In this document: positions 42,513-54,096 of the stretch, piece after piece
How positions within the stretch are numbered: position 1 is the stretch's first letter
Layout of the letters: every line of letters begins with the position of its first letter
Assembly: GCF_905220415.1 (NCBI RefSeq)
Contig: NC_059553.1
Location: 3,868,501-3,932,500 of the forward strand
Length of the DNA stretch: 64,000 nt
Direction of reading: 5' to 3'
From: Colias croceus
Lineage: Eukaryota; Arthropoda; Insecta; Lepidoptera; Pieridae
Program-made: the position numbers and the translations under genes
The notes under the pieces: generated by a model
What the model saw: only the letters and a program-made list of their open reading frames with translations
Databases searched by the model: none
Told to the model about the DNA's origin: nothing

Positions 42513-42885
42513 TTAAGGAGGCAGAATTCGAAAAATAAATAAAAGTAAAAGTATACAAGAACTATTTTTATAAAAGTAGCATTGACGGTATTATGTCAAC
42601 ATAATAGCAACACCTTGAGCAACACTTAATAAAATTTTCTTTAAACTTAGGTTGAATTTAAATTATTTTCATCCATTAAAATATAGTCTATGGGCGAAGG
42701 TTTTTGTGATAACATACACTAAATACTAATCTATTGAATATACAATGAACTACATACTCTGGTTCGCTAAGATTATTTAAATTGTATAAATTTGTCAAGC
42801 CGCTTGATCGTCTATGCGACCCATTATTGTAACAAACCATATTTACCAGATAGGTAACGTATTTACCAAACGGCAAACTTACTTA

Positions 42886-43083
42886 AGTAGCCTACTCACG
42901 ATTCAATTTCAGTAACAATCTGTTGACACAATCTGCAGTGAGCTGACAGATTGTGTCGTGAATAGTATAGTTGAGGGCACGTTGGGGGCGTAACCCAACA
43001 TGTTGCGTATTGGATCGGCGCGGAAGCAACCCGACAAATTGTCTCAGCAGATTGTGTGCGTGTTGAAACGTGAGTATTGTGAT
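42886..43083. repeat. 198-bp direct repeat, left copy (MITE-like with TIRs)
   Basis: Reads identical by eye to 47079-47276. The unit itself is bounded by inverted ends ctcacgattcaa / ttgaaacgtgag that extend imperfectly over about 40 bp (acaatctgttgacacaatct versus rc of aattgtctcagcagattgtg). Non-coding. Confidence 0.75.
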
Positions 43084-43180
43084 CAATGAATATGGAATCA
43101 CATGGAAGTGACATACCTACAAAAAAAGTGTGGCCGGCGCCATATTGCTTGTAACAAAACATGGCGGTGTTTAGTGCCGA

Positions 43181-43217
43181 GAATATATCGATAAACATTA
43201 TTATGTTTATCGATATA
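43181..43217. repeat. AT-rich palindrome
   Basis: tatatcgataaacat - tat - tatgtttatcgatata: arms of about 15 bp, contains TATCGATA motifs on both sides. Possible insulator (DREF/BEAF-like TATCGATA) pair or cruciform; inference only. Confidence 0.45.
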
Positions 43218-43956
43218 AAAATAATATTAATATATTTATTTTGAATTTATAAGTATTTGTTTTGGCGCGGTGGAGAAAAATAGTGAGAGTGAATTTTTAC
43301 GATGCGCGCGCACACCGACACCTAAAATTAACAGCATGAAGTAAGTTCTAGGTGGTATGAAAATTGATAACTATGTTCAAGTTGTATATTCTAGTATTTT
43401 GTCCATACGCCAAAGAAGTAACTTCTAACGCGTGTACATAAACACACACTCTTTTTTATTTATTTTAACTTTATTGTACAAAACATAGACGTAAAATTAC
43501 AAATGGAAAAAATGACAATGCCAATTAATAAAATTAAGTATGGCGATGGCTGCTCGTGACGGTAACACCTATACAGGGTTACTTGTAAAACACCAGCAAC
43601 CTCGCAGGACAAGATAGCTGTATAATTTGATAAATCCAGTTCAATTTTGACTTCGATATAAGGATTACGGTAGACTTACAATTTGGTAATTTCAGTTTTG
43701 AGGAATGTAATATAATGAAACAACATATATAATAATACAGGTATATAATAGTATTTTATTACGATGAACAACACAATATACAGTAATTTATTTATTTATA
43801 AATAATAGACAAAAAAACAATAATATATAATAACAGAAAAAATTATAGAGCTAAACTATTTTGTGCAGCCTGGGATGCACTCGGATTCACTCTGTTCATT
43901 TTTGAGTTCGGGATTTGAGGCTCAACTGGTACCTGGAAATGAAATGTCACAGTTTA

Positions 43957-45585
43957 GGGCAGGTGACCCGGTTTTGGCCATTTTAAGAAATTTGTAGACT
44001 TTGAGGCTATATAATTTTACAGTTTTTGTTATGACGGACATATTTCTTGTAAAACGTGATTAAATATGTATAAATCTAGCCTAAAGATATATTTTTTTTC
44101 ATAAGGATTCAATGGAAAAATAATCCTCTAGGAAAGAAAAATAAATGGTAGTTTGTGCCATTTTTGGCCAGATTTACCCTATTTCTGGCCATGTCATGTG
44201 CCAGTTCTGGCCATCATCAAATTCATCAAAAATAAAAAGCAGATAATTCAAAGTAATGAAAAATTTATTCGAAAATCGCATATTTTACGACCAACAATAG
44301 ATAAAATAGCATAAAATAACATAATATTGACGACATATATGAAATATAATATCTCAGCTTGAATTAAAATTACAATTATGGAGATCAACATTATATACGA
44401 GGTAGATATCTATAATCTAACACAAGAGATCCTTTTGGAGCTAGAAAAAAAGCTGTTTCATCACAGTTCCAAACTCTCGCAGGGTTTTCTAGAATCTTTA
44501 AATTTTCATCACCGAGCAATGGAGAAATTTCTTGGAACCAGTTCCGAATTTTCTCTTCAGTTATTAAGGCACGAGCTTTATTAATATACTCGGCATGTTT
44601 TTTGGCTCAAATCAGGATGTCTCGCCATAAATCCATCGAACCAGGATCTTGAAGTCTATCGCATTTAGGTATAAAAGGTGTAGCAATTTTGCCCTTCACA
44701 ACAATTTTCTTAACAGAATCCAGTAAACCTTCCTTGTTAATAGGAAATCCAGCGCGAGCGCAATCTTTGATCCATATGACAAGTTCGTTTTCTAGTTGTA
44801 TTCCAAGAACTGACTGGGTCCCTACATGTCCAGAAGTTTCAGGTGCTTTTCCAGAAATTTTGTGACGCAATGTCGTTCGAGGTACATTTAAATCTCTACT
44901 AGCAGTGGCAACGGGCATTCCATTCTTTATTGCGTTCAATAGTAATGATATTTTATGCGGTGAGTACTGGAACAATTTTCTTTTCACGACACCGATTTTT
45001 TTAGTATTTGGTTTCGATGGAGGCATTATAATTATTATAACTCTGAAAATGAATAGATTACTTATATCAAAATAGCTTAGTAATTAAGTTGAAAAATCAC
45101 GATAAAAACTAAATGGCCAAAAGTGGGGTTCTACGTGCACCACTTTTGGCCAATCATGTGGCCAAAGATGGGAAAATTCATTCATTTTGGCTCCATTAGT
45201 GGCCACCTCTCATAACCTCACTTAATAAACAAATAGCGATAAAATAACATTAGTGTGTTATTAGACAGTGTATTCTTTATGAAGAATTAACATAAACATT
45301 AAAAAAATAAGAAGGATTTAAAAAATAATTATTGATTACTCACCCGCTCGCCTTACCCGTTTTGCTAAGACTTAGAACAATTGACACTCTTCAAAAACTA
45401 ACGACTTGTTGGATTGAAGTGAAGTTTGAAACATCAGAGCTTTCAACGCTATCAGTGCTGCTAATAATAGATCTTTTTAATCCCGTAAACAATAGAGTAA
45501 AATATTTGTCTTTGCCTTAGTTATAACGATTTGAAGTTCTAAATGGCCACAAAGGGGTCGGTGGCCACAACCGGGTCACTTGCCC
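43957..45585 (-). mobile_element. Decayed pogo/Tigger-like transposon with TTTGGCCA array
   Basis: TA duplications at 43955-43956 and 45586-45587. Ends GGGCAGGTGACCCGGTTTTG (left) and GGGCAAGTGACCCGGTTGTG (right, reverse complement) are near-perfect TIRs extended by GCCA. The core TTTGGCCA / tGGCCA is repeated near both ends: 43972, 44159, 44184, 44207; and 45113, 45147, 45160, 45199, 45544, 45562. The minus strand encodes a broken transposase with psq and CENP-B-type HTH blocks and the first DDE block. Length 1629 bp. Confidence 0.8.
44390..45026 (-). pseudogene. Pogo/Tigger-type transposase, broken by frameshifts
   Basis: Starts at ATG 45026 (MPPSKPNTKKIGVVKRKLFQ). Psq HTH: YSPHKISLLLNAIKNGMPVA TASRDLNVPRTTLRHKISGK. 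CENP-B HTH: LENELVIWIKDCARAGFPIN KEGLLDSV. A frame change near 44645 leads to WFDGFMARHPDLSQK, and another near 44600 to HAEYINKARALITEEKIRNW F, then WNCDETAFFLAPKGSLV with the first catalytic Asp in the 'W-N-x-D-E-T' motif. The rest of the DDE domain is missing after a stop near 44395. The domain order is that of pogo/Tigger/Jerky proteins. Confidence 0.75.
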
Positions 45586-45587
45586 TA

Positions 45588-46010
45588 CATTAACTAGCAT
45601 TGTTCACTTTACATTTAAACTAAAATGCAATACATTTTAATTAAAAGGGCAATGCTGATGGTTTGAAATTAATATCAACATTAGGGCTTACAATAGCGGA
45701 ATTTGAATTTATATTTTTGGTTTTATGGCATTCAAATGCTTTATATATATAAATTTATAAAGAATAGAAAAATAACTTAAAACACCCCATGTATTTAAAG
45801 TAAATTGCACTTTCCCTCAGTCAATAACATTTCAACAACCAAATATCACCCAAGTTTGTACTCAAAAAATCATATAAAACCATCTCAGTTTGTTCACAGG
45901 CCTCCTTCAAAATAGGAGAAACGTTAGATTATAAATGACAGCCCTAAATCTAAATAAAAAGACCAAAAGTAAATTGGAAGACATCACGTGTCTACAGATA
46001 AAAACCTCAC
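45588..46010. other. AT-rich stretch without a gene
   Basis: Between the pogo-like element and the THAP remnant; may be intron or 3' sequence of the THAP remnant. Nothing recognised. Confidence 0.5.
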
Positions 46011-46725
46011 CCTGTGTGAATGCAGCGGCAGACATACTGGTGTAGCATCATCGTGCAGACTAATCACATCCATTGTTCTATTGAAAGCACTTTCTGGGAA
46101 ATGTACTATGATATATCCTTTACATTTGGCTTGATATTTTCAGTTTCAATTGCTTCTAACCATTCTCCTTTTCTATTTTCACTTCTTGGTAACCTTCAAA
46201 AAATGAATATTTAGGTTATTATAATTTTAGTCCTGACCTGACTTATTTATAAATACATTTTGAATTAAAGTAGGTACTATAAAAGCGATTAATCTTACTT
46301 AAGTTAAAATTCATATTAGGTAAATTTAAGTGTTTTATTTTTCCTTCTGCTGCTCTTGGCAAAATTAATTTGTTATTTTGGAAGTGTATTCACCAAAGCA
46401 ACTATTCTTAAGATTAATGACACAGCCTTGGGAGACGCACGTCATCATCGAACATTTTGCTGATGTCGATATTATAAGCCATCACTAGCACCCAAATTCA
46501 TTATTTTACTAGAACGAAAATATACAAAATAAAGCTATATTTGGTAACAATTTTGCACTGAACATAGTCTGTGAATACTCCTTAATTCAATATACATGAA
46601 AATAACTAAATCAGCAAAGAAATAACTAATATTTCAGTCAAAACGTATACATACCGGTGCAAAGACAAACTTTTCTGGTTTTCATTCTTTCCGGAGCCAC
46701 ATCTCACAATACTGCGCTTTGGCAT
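46011..46725 (-). pseudogene. THAP-domain gene remnant (two exons, frameshifted)
   Basis: Exon 1 46725-46655 encodes MPKRSIVRCGSGKNENQKSL SLH with donor gtatgt. Exon 2 46193-46011 (acceptor tttgaag) continues in phase as RLPRSENRKGEWLEAIETEN and then stops at TAG 46108-46106; another frame then gives VHFPESAFNRTMDVISLHDD ATPVCLPL. This is the order of a THAP zinc finger (C2CH ... W ... HF ... F). The first Cys is Ser (MPKRS) and the Cys before HF is lost, so zinc binding would fail. THAP proteins are DNA-binding, often of transposon origin. No downstream coding part was found; the pogo-like element lies beyond. Confidence 0.6.
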
Positions 46726-47078
46726 TATGCCACTATTTGTCCTTGACCACTCTATATGTTTTAGACACAAATGTTTGTCACAATCACAAAAATATTCAAT
46801 ATTTTTCAATGTTTACTACGGAGCAATGACAGAGCATGTACATCGTATTAACGAGAACATAAAATGGCGACCGGCCACAGTAGGTATTTGAGCTAACTTC
46901 AAATGTCAAGCGGTATAGAATTAGCACTGACTGACGTATAGTCATATTTTTTCACATATCAGAATATTCATTAGTTAGAAAGAGACAGTATTAGTTTTAT
47001 TATTTCGGTATCGAAATGCATGATATTTGTATAATCAGTTGTTTGTATAGAACAATATGCCCTGTCCATAGGATTCCT

Positions 47079-47276
47079 AGTAGCCTACTCACGATTCAAT
47101 TTCAGTAACAATCTGTTGACACAATCTGCAGTGAGCTGACAGATTGTGTCGTGAATAGTATAGTTGAGGGCACGTTGGGGGCGTAACCCAACATGTTGCG
47201 TATTGGATCGGCGCGGAAGCAACCCGACAAATTGTCTCAGCAGATTGTGTGCGTGTTGAAACGTGAGTATTGTGAT
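47079..47276. repeat. 198-bp direct repeat, right copy
   Basis: Identical by eye to 42886-43083; directly joined on its right to the 429-bp tandem unit that starts tgattgctccaatctcggct. Confidence 0.75.
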
Positions 47277-47720
47277 TGCTCCAATCTCGGCTCAATCGCG
47301 CTGCGCAGTAATCGCAAAATAGCGGTTTTGAGATAAACGCGGGAAAGACATTTTTACATATTTGAGGAAGATGTTTATATTTTATAGCCGTTTATACTTT
47401 ATAGCCCTTGAAATCTATCAATAAAATTGGAAAAAATACAAGCTTTACAAAGATAATTATTATCTTATATTTCATAAATTAGTATATCCATTAATAATGC
47501 GTATTATTGCGTTGAGGTTAGCATCAGGCCAGGCATCAACGTGACGTGCACACGTTGTGGCAAGCAATCGCGGAATGAAATTGTATCAGCAGATTGAGGG
47601 TTGGATGAATCGTGAGTAGAGAACGCTCAATCGCGACTTCAACAAATTGTGTCAGCAGATTGTGGGTTGTGTTGAACCGTGAGTAGGGCCTAGTCATTGA
47701 TTGTGATTGCTCCAATCTCG

Positions 47721-48260
47721 CAGTGTTACCAACTCTCAAAAATATTTATCCCTAAAGTCTGTGTCAAAAACCTCCTAAAAACGCCTAAATTATTCAGTTG
47801 TCCCCCTAAAAAAACATACAAATATAAATTCATGATGATTTAGAAATAATATGCTGTAATATGTTTCAAAAGTCTTTTTATTACAAGTTATTTAATACAT
47901 AAAATATTTCGTCTTCATCTGAAGATTCAGCGTTTTTGAAATCATACATGTTGAATAAATTTAACATTTTATTGGATGGATTAAAATAAGTTGTACAAGA
48001 TCCACCATTTCGATTTAATGTAAATCGGACCATCATGATGCTTTGCAAAATTTTATTTAATTACGTACTGGATGTCGCTATGAGTCGTTAGGTCAAGAAA
48101 TAAATATTAAAACTAGTTATGTAATTATCAATTTAAAAATATTAAACAGTCAAAAAAAAATTCCTAAAAATACCCCTAAAAATTTCAGACCCCTAAAAAA
48201 TTCCTATCTCACTTATTTACCCCCTAAATCTGGGGGAAAACCCCTAAGTTGGGAACCGTG
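47721..48260 (-). mobile_element. hAT-like non-autonomous transposon with exact 8-bp target duplication
   Basis: The flanks are caatctcg (47713-47720) and caatctcg (48261-48268). Ends CAGTGTTACCAACT and CACGGTTCCCAACT (reverse complement) are imperfect TIRs. Several ccctaaaa motifs crowd both ends (left about 47750-47805; right about 48161-48247). The minus strand keeps a 52-codon tail of a transposase-like frame. The insertion interrupts the second 429-bp unit, so it is younger than that duplication. Length 540 bp. Confidence 0.8.
47881..48036 (-). pseudogene. C-terminal remnant of a hAT-type transposase
   Basis: Open frame of 52 codons from ATG 48036 to TAA 47883-47881, preceded in frame by LNKILQSI. 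The text QSIMMVRFTLNRNGGSC and CTTYFNPSNKMLNLFNMY is like the end of hAT dimerisation domains (S-I-M-x-V-R-x-x-L-x-R), followed by an acidic tail ESSDEDEIF. Upstream coding is gone. An AATAAA follows the stop on this strand. Confidence 0.45.
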
Positions 48261-48805
48261 CAATCTCGGCTCAATCGCGCAGCCGCGTTAATCGCAAAAT
48301 GGCGGTTTTGAGATAAACGCGGGAAAGACATTTTTACATATTTGAGGAAGATGTTTATATTTTATAGCCGTTTATACTTTATAGCCCTTGAAATCTATCA
48401 ATAAAATTGGAAAAAATACAAGCTTTACAAAGATAATTATCTTATATTTCATAAATTAGTATATCCATTAATAATGCGTATTATTGCGTTGAGGTTTAGC
48501 ATCAGGCCAGGCATCAACGTGACCGGTGACGTGCACACATTGTGGCAAGCAATCGCGGTATGAAATTGTGTCAACAGATTGAGGGTTGGATGAATCGTGA
48601 GTAGAGAACGCTCAATCGCGACTGCAACAAATTGTTTCAGCAGATTGTTGGTTGTGTTGAACCGTGAGCGGCCTTTTACTCTGTGTTGTTTATTATTTGT
48701 TGTCACTTATCTATGTTGTCTATGAATAACCTGTAAAGTGCAAGAATCAATAATCGCAAACAAATATATTTTAAATCATATCATAGTTTAAAGACGATTT
48801 CCATA

Positions 48806-49471
48806 ATGAAAGACGTAATCGATGTGATGGCTCTACAAAATAACAGGCGTGAAAAACGCCTACCTGATTATCGTAGTGCTCCAAGTCATAGTTTAGCAAC
48901 AAACTTCATATTTGAATGCGGCATCAAGCTTGGTTTACAGCCGGCAACAATTGCTACAGCAGCGATATTTTACCACAAATTCTTTAAAGAGGCTGATAAA
49001 AATGATTACGATTGTTACGTTGTTTGCACAGCATGTCTTTGTGTCGCCGGAAAGTCGCGCGATGAGCCGGTGAGGCCCAGAGATGCAGTGAATGTAGCAC
49101 ACAATTCAATCAATCGCGGAGCTGGACCCTTGGAATTAGGAGATGAATACTGGTCGTGGAGAGGAGCTGTTGCTCAAGCAGAATTATTAGTATTGCGATT
49201 GCTCGGTTTTAATTTAGAAACTCCATCCCCACACAAGTATCTGTTACATTATTTGCGATCTCTACAAGAATGGTTCCCGTCGTCCCAGTGGCGCGGGGCT
49301 CCGATTGCCCGCACAGCAATGGCATTCCTACAAGACTTTCATCATTCCCCTCACGTATTAGATTACAGAGCTCCACATACAGCAGTGGCATGTCTGACTT
49401 TAGCCCTTCATGCTTTGGGTGTCTCTGTGCCGTTAGCAGCGACATTGGATGATGATTCAGCATGGTATTCT
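48806..49471 (+). CDS. CCNQ: Cyclin Q exon 1
   Basis: 222 codons from ATG 48806, ending ...DDDSAWYS before gtaagt. Holds nearly the whole cyclin fold. Confidence 0.92.
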
Positions 49472-49762
49472 GTAAGTAGTGTACTGAACAATGAATGAAT
49501 TTGAATGTTCACTTTCATCATTATTGTTGTTTGGCAAAAGTGCTTATAAATTTTGAAGTAGCTTTTTGTGAGATCTTTCATTATTGAAGTTAATTCAATG
49601 TGAGTGTAATTTAGTTATAGTGTGCGCTGATGTTCTTTTTGATTATATTAACATGTACTAATAATTTTCTAGGTCTTTACAAAGGATTTGCCGAAGGAGA
49701 AGAATTGGGAGATAATGGAGAAAATTATGCAAGTGTATAGCAGGGAACCTGAACCAATATGA
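48806..49762 (+). CDS. CCNQ: Cyclin Q (FAM58-type cyclin, CDK10 partner)
   Basis: Two exons, 48806-49471 and 49673-49762, joined in phase 0 (gtaagt / tttctag): 251 residues. Cyclin box features: FIFECGIKLGLQPATIATAA IFYHKFF, then YDCYVVCTACLCVAGKSRDE, the RDAVNVAHNSINR block, LELGDEYWSWRGAVAQAELL VLRLLGF and the HKYLLHYLRSLQEW motif, all in the order of cyclin Q/FAM58A. Exon 2 ends ...NWEIMEKIMQVYSREPEPI. Known: cyclin Q activates CDK10, which in vertebrates phosphorylates ETS2. Cys-rich 'CTACLCVAGKS' replaces the usual 'SSIYLAGKVEE', a local divergence. AATAAA at 49786-49791. Confidence 0.92.
49673..49762 (+). CDS. CCNQ: Cyclin Q exon 2
   Basis: 30 codons including the stop, after ttttctag; VFTKDLPKEKNWEIMEKIMQ then VYSREPEPI. 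Matches the C-terminal 'WWQVFNDDLT...IYTMDTEIP' end of cyclin Q. Confidence 0.88.
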   Translation, partial: VFTKDLPKEKNWEIMEKIMQVYSREPEPI

Positions 49763-49785
49763 TTTATTTAGTACAATAATTTTAG

Positions 49786-49791
49786 AATAAA
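49786..49791 (+). terminator. CCNQ: Poly(A) signal of cyclin Q
   Basis: AATAAA 24 nt after the stop codon, giving a very short 3' UTR. Confidence 0.6.
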
Positions 49792-52700
49792 TGACTTATT
49801 TTATGATTTTTGTCTTTTATTTAACCACTCATACAAATCATGATTTGCGAACAGTAAGAGCCTTCTATTTCCTAAACATTAGAATTTAATTTAAGTACTT
49901 CAAGATTTATTTTCATTATTAATTTATTCAAAGGAATAAAAAGTGCCTTGGGCACTTCTTCATATTAATTTATATGTATATTTGCTTTACTTATTTGAAT
50001 TATCAACTTCATATGAATATTTATTCATATATACTATAATGAATTGAGTATCTTTATGAAAATATTCCTGTTGTCTTTAACCTTCGATCATCAAAAACAA
50101 TAAATACACAATCCTATACAAAATGAATTTTTTCAAGTTATTTATGTAGTTAGTATATGTAATAGTAATTGTTTCCAGTTATTACTCAACAGAGATTTCT
50201 TAGTTTTTAAGATAGTATTGCAGTACATCTAAGGATACATTTTTACAACTATAGTTACAAAAATTTGCACAATGAAGAATATTGATATCATAATAATATT
50301 ATGTACCTACTTTTAAATTCTATTCGATAATTAATTGTATAACATATTTATGTGGTTTTTAATACCTGTTGTGACCATATTATTATTTATTGCCTCACAA
50401 AATATAAAATTGGAATGTGATTTTAGTTAATCTCAAAATTTTTTTGATCAAAATTGATGTGAGGCTAACGCTTTACTTTTTAAGCGTTCATTGATTTTCC
50501 TTAAATATAAATAAAGGGGCCGATGGGGATTTAGAAATAAAAAACAAATTAGATCTACAAACAAATATAATTCAGTTTCTAACATTTTACGATACATAAT
50601 TTTATAAATGTACAGGGTAAGCTCATGACGTGGTAAAGCGGAACTAGTTCACAACTTGCTACCAGATGTAGGTGTGCATTAGATTTAGGAAACGGCGTCA
50701 CCGCGCTGATATGCTTCGTATGGGACAGGTATGGCGTCTTACAGCTAACGTGAATATGAAATGTTTCATTGAAATGTGCTCTTCGGTTATAATCTACAGT
50801 AGACACCGATGACTAGTAATTTATAAAAAATTACGCTACATATAAGCGTATCGATTAATTTACATTATAATGCCAAAAATTCTGCTCCGAAGGAATATAC
50901 CGGGAGCGAATCGTAAAGTAAATTCTGTGCGTCCCGATGGAAGACAACAGAAATCCTTGACAACGCTTACAATACGTTTGTGCTTCCACGCTTGACACAC
51001 TGCTATGGATCAAACACATTTGCACATACTATAACTTGGAACGCGATAGGGTTTAACATCTGTATATAAAGAGAAGTATTATTAGGTCTTATGCTATTTT
51101 AATCTATAAATAAGTCCACAATGACAAAGTTTTAATATGTTATACGACATAAATGATTAATTTATTGCATGATACTTTAACTACGGCTTTAAAATACATC
51201 AGGGACAAAGATATAATATAGGTTCGACGCATTCGCCTCACCTGTACAACAATAGTAAATAATATACACAGAAATATCCAGTAATGCATATAGAAGGGAA
51301 CATCTCACATAAATCACACACCAGAAACTTTCAACGGACGAATGACAGTAATAATATAGTATGCAGTTAAATATTCACTATATATTTGAATATATAAATA
51401 AATCTGATATAGTATGTAAAATCAGTCGTGCTGATTACTCCAGTCGAGGGTCCACCATGCTTGACATTGCTTATCATATAACCGTTTTATCTATGCTACA
51501 GTATGTAGGAAATCATGGTTACGTCTAATTATGTAACTGTATCAATGTAAATTTATTATCTATGGATTTTTATTAATGCCATCATACTTAGTGTCAAGCA
51601 TGGCGATAAATATAATTCCGTTTACAATTTAAATGAAAACATTGCACAATACACACTCCTCACAACACACATAGAAGGCAGTTAAAGAGTAAAAACATTG
51701 ACATCGAGACAGATAGTGAAGTATCAAGATTTACTCAAACAGGCACTTTAAGCAGCTCTACCGCAAATAATTGTAACAAATAGATATATTATTAAGCAAC
51801 TAGGGAATGTAAGCAAACGAAACATGATTCAATAATTTCAAAACAAATCTATTTAAGGTTAACGTGTAAAATTAAAACTGAATAACAATAAACATAAAGG
51901 TAAAACAACATTATAATTTGTATATAAATGAAATAAAACATTACAACTTCTATGGCAACTCAAAACGTCCGTACACACGCGTGTACACGGCGCGAACAGT
52001 GACACACACCCTCAGGATAATCACTCCATTCAATTTACTAATCTAATAATATTTAAATTACAATAAGAAGTGATAAAAACTAACTACTACATAGTACATA
52101 GACTTATATATTTAAACACATGATCTTGATGCATTCACCTACTTTGGCTGGATTCACAAGGTTTTTCAATCGATTAATACTGGGTTATACCTGAGGGTCA
52201 TCCGCGAATAGTCGGTGGTAAAGCGAACCTATCGCTACGGAACGAGCCCTGTACTGGGGTTGGGGAATGGCAGATCAAACGTACCTAAGAGAAAATCTCT
52301 CAAACGGTGACATTTGCCTACTAAAGTACCGACAATAATTTAAGTAAATTCAATTAAAACATTTATTCAATATTTATCTAGATGGTTTTCACAATAATTT
52401 ATCATTATTGTACTCTTGTACATAATATTATACCAAGTATTAAAAGTGTCTGTGATTGGCTACCGTTCAATATTAGTACACTCAGATCTATAAATTGTTA
52501 AGAGCAAAACTATACGATTTAGGAACTCTCTACAACAAAAGCGGTCAACATAAATATTTCAAATACAACATAAAACGAACTCTTGCCTAACAAATAAAAT
52601 AAAACTTCCGAATAAAAATATTCAGCAAAATATAAATACATTTTGAAGCGACAACACACAAACGTGTTCCAAAAACACTTTTGATTTTGTAAATAAAGAT

Positions 52701-54096
52701 GCTATTTTTACAAAATGTAAATTTTTTCGCTTTCATCTCAACTGCTCAAAATGGGAGATAAAAAAACTCTATCCTTATTTACAAGTTCAAAACACCGCAA
52801 CAACATAAATTCGCAAATCGCAATAAATTACAACACTGTATCAGCACATGTTTAAAACTAAAGTATTAAATAAAACCAAAAATCATACCATTGCACTCTT
52901 ACAAGTAACTGTTATAATCAAGATGAAAGAGATGGTATGATTTTTAATTCAAACAGCGATTACTATTTAATTTGGCATTTATCTGATTGCAATAATTCTC
53001 AATATACATAAAATTTTCATAGAATCATTTAATTAAAATTGGTTACAATAAATAAATAAAATTAGTTTAGGTGAAAAGATTAAATCTGATCACGCATTAA
53101 ATCTACTTCATATTTTTACCTCCGTTAGGTAATTTTGTATCATTACGAAAAGCCCGTGTCAATGTAAAACGTCTAAGTAGAAATGGCGATAGCATTAACG
53201 GTTTCCTAAGAAGTTTTGGCCGTCAAATAGTATTGCGCAGACATCTACTAAAACAATTTTTTTTATATATATTTAGAGGATTTTAATGCCTTTGAATATT
53301 AAATTGTAAATAGAATGATGAAATTCATTATATTTTGGCAAGTATAAAAGTGCAATACGAGGTACATAATAAGGAAATTAAATAGGTTTTCTGTCGAAGT
53401 AAATAATATACAACACTTTGTACTTTAAGTAACTATTAAATCATTTGTAAATTATGGCACACATTTAAAATTTTAGACACATTTTTATAGTTGCCAAAAC
53501 GTTAATTTTACGTGAATGTATATTTACATCTACTAAGGCATTATCTATCTAAAATAAGCGTAATTTCATTCCAACACAGTACTATTTGACGTGATTTGAA
53601 TTTTCATCTCCCCTCCCTTACGTAATCTAAACAAAACCGTTCGATAACATGGCACTGTCTGATTTAATTACGAAATGTAATAATTAGTCAAGCGGAAATG
53701 AAAAAATTAGCAACGCAAACGTTTATTTCGTTAAAAAACAAAAATAATTTAAATTTCCAAAAAATACAATCAATTTTCAGTAATGATACAACAATAAAAC
53801 AATACTGTACCCGGGGAAATACTCACGGAACACAATAAACAAAACGAGATCTAAAAAAATTCGGGAACGAAAAATTCCCTCCGATTAAAAATAAAATCGT
53901 TGACAATGACAATAATGACACAAGTGACATTTGACGTGAGCACAGATAGCGAACGCGCGGCGTCCGGTCACAGACTATTTAAAATTTGGAACGTGTGACG
54001 TTTGAAAGCACAGACTAATGAGAACACAGAGTAATTAGCGGCAGAGAACTACAACAGGGGGGGATGTGGAGCCGCGGGTCACGGTGCGGGGGGCGT
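49792..54096 (-). other. Region between cyclin Q and the PKA-R2 stop; probably includes PKA-R2 3' UTR
   Basis: No gene. From about 51 kb to 54 kb the sequence is unique-looking, free of the dispersed repeats found elsewhere, as expected for a long insect 3' UTR on the minus strand. The true 3' end cannot be placed; TTTATT (minus AATAAA) occurs many times. A 75-codon minus frame at 50579-50806 has no recognisable domain. Confidence 0.4.

Larger units (their letters stand above)
47276..48670. repeat. 429-bp tandem duplication upstream of cyclin Q, second unit split by a hAT-like insertion
   Basis: Unit 1 runs about 47276-47703. Unit 2 starts at 47704, is interrupted at 47721-48260 and resumes to about 48670. 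Shared text includes aatcgcaaaat(a/g)gcggttttg, gataaacgcgggaaagacat, gcatcaggccaggcatcaac. Each unit ends in two about 60-bp subrepeats with core aattgtgtcagcagattg and gtgttgaaccgtgag. That core also occurs in the 198-bp repeats. Confidence 0.7.

Noticed and set aside
42892..43198. 100-codon minus frame in the left 198-bp repeat
   Set aside because: The frame recurs in the right copy only because the DNA is repeated; it spans TIR sequence and resembles no protein.
42886..47276. The 198-bp direct repeats as LTRs of a retrotransposon
   Set aside because: They lack TG...CA ends, no primer-binding site or gag-pol lies between, and each has its own inverted termini.
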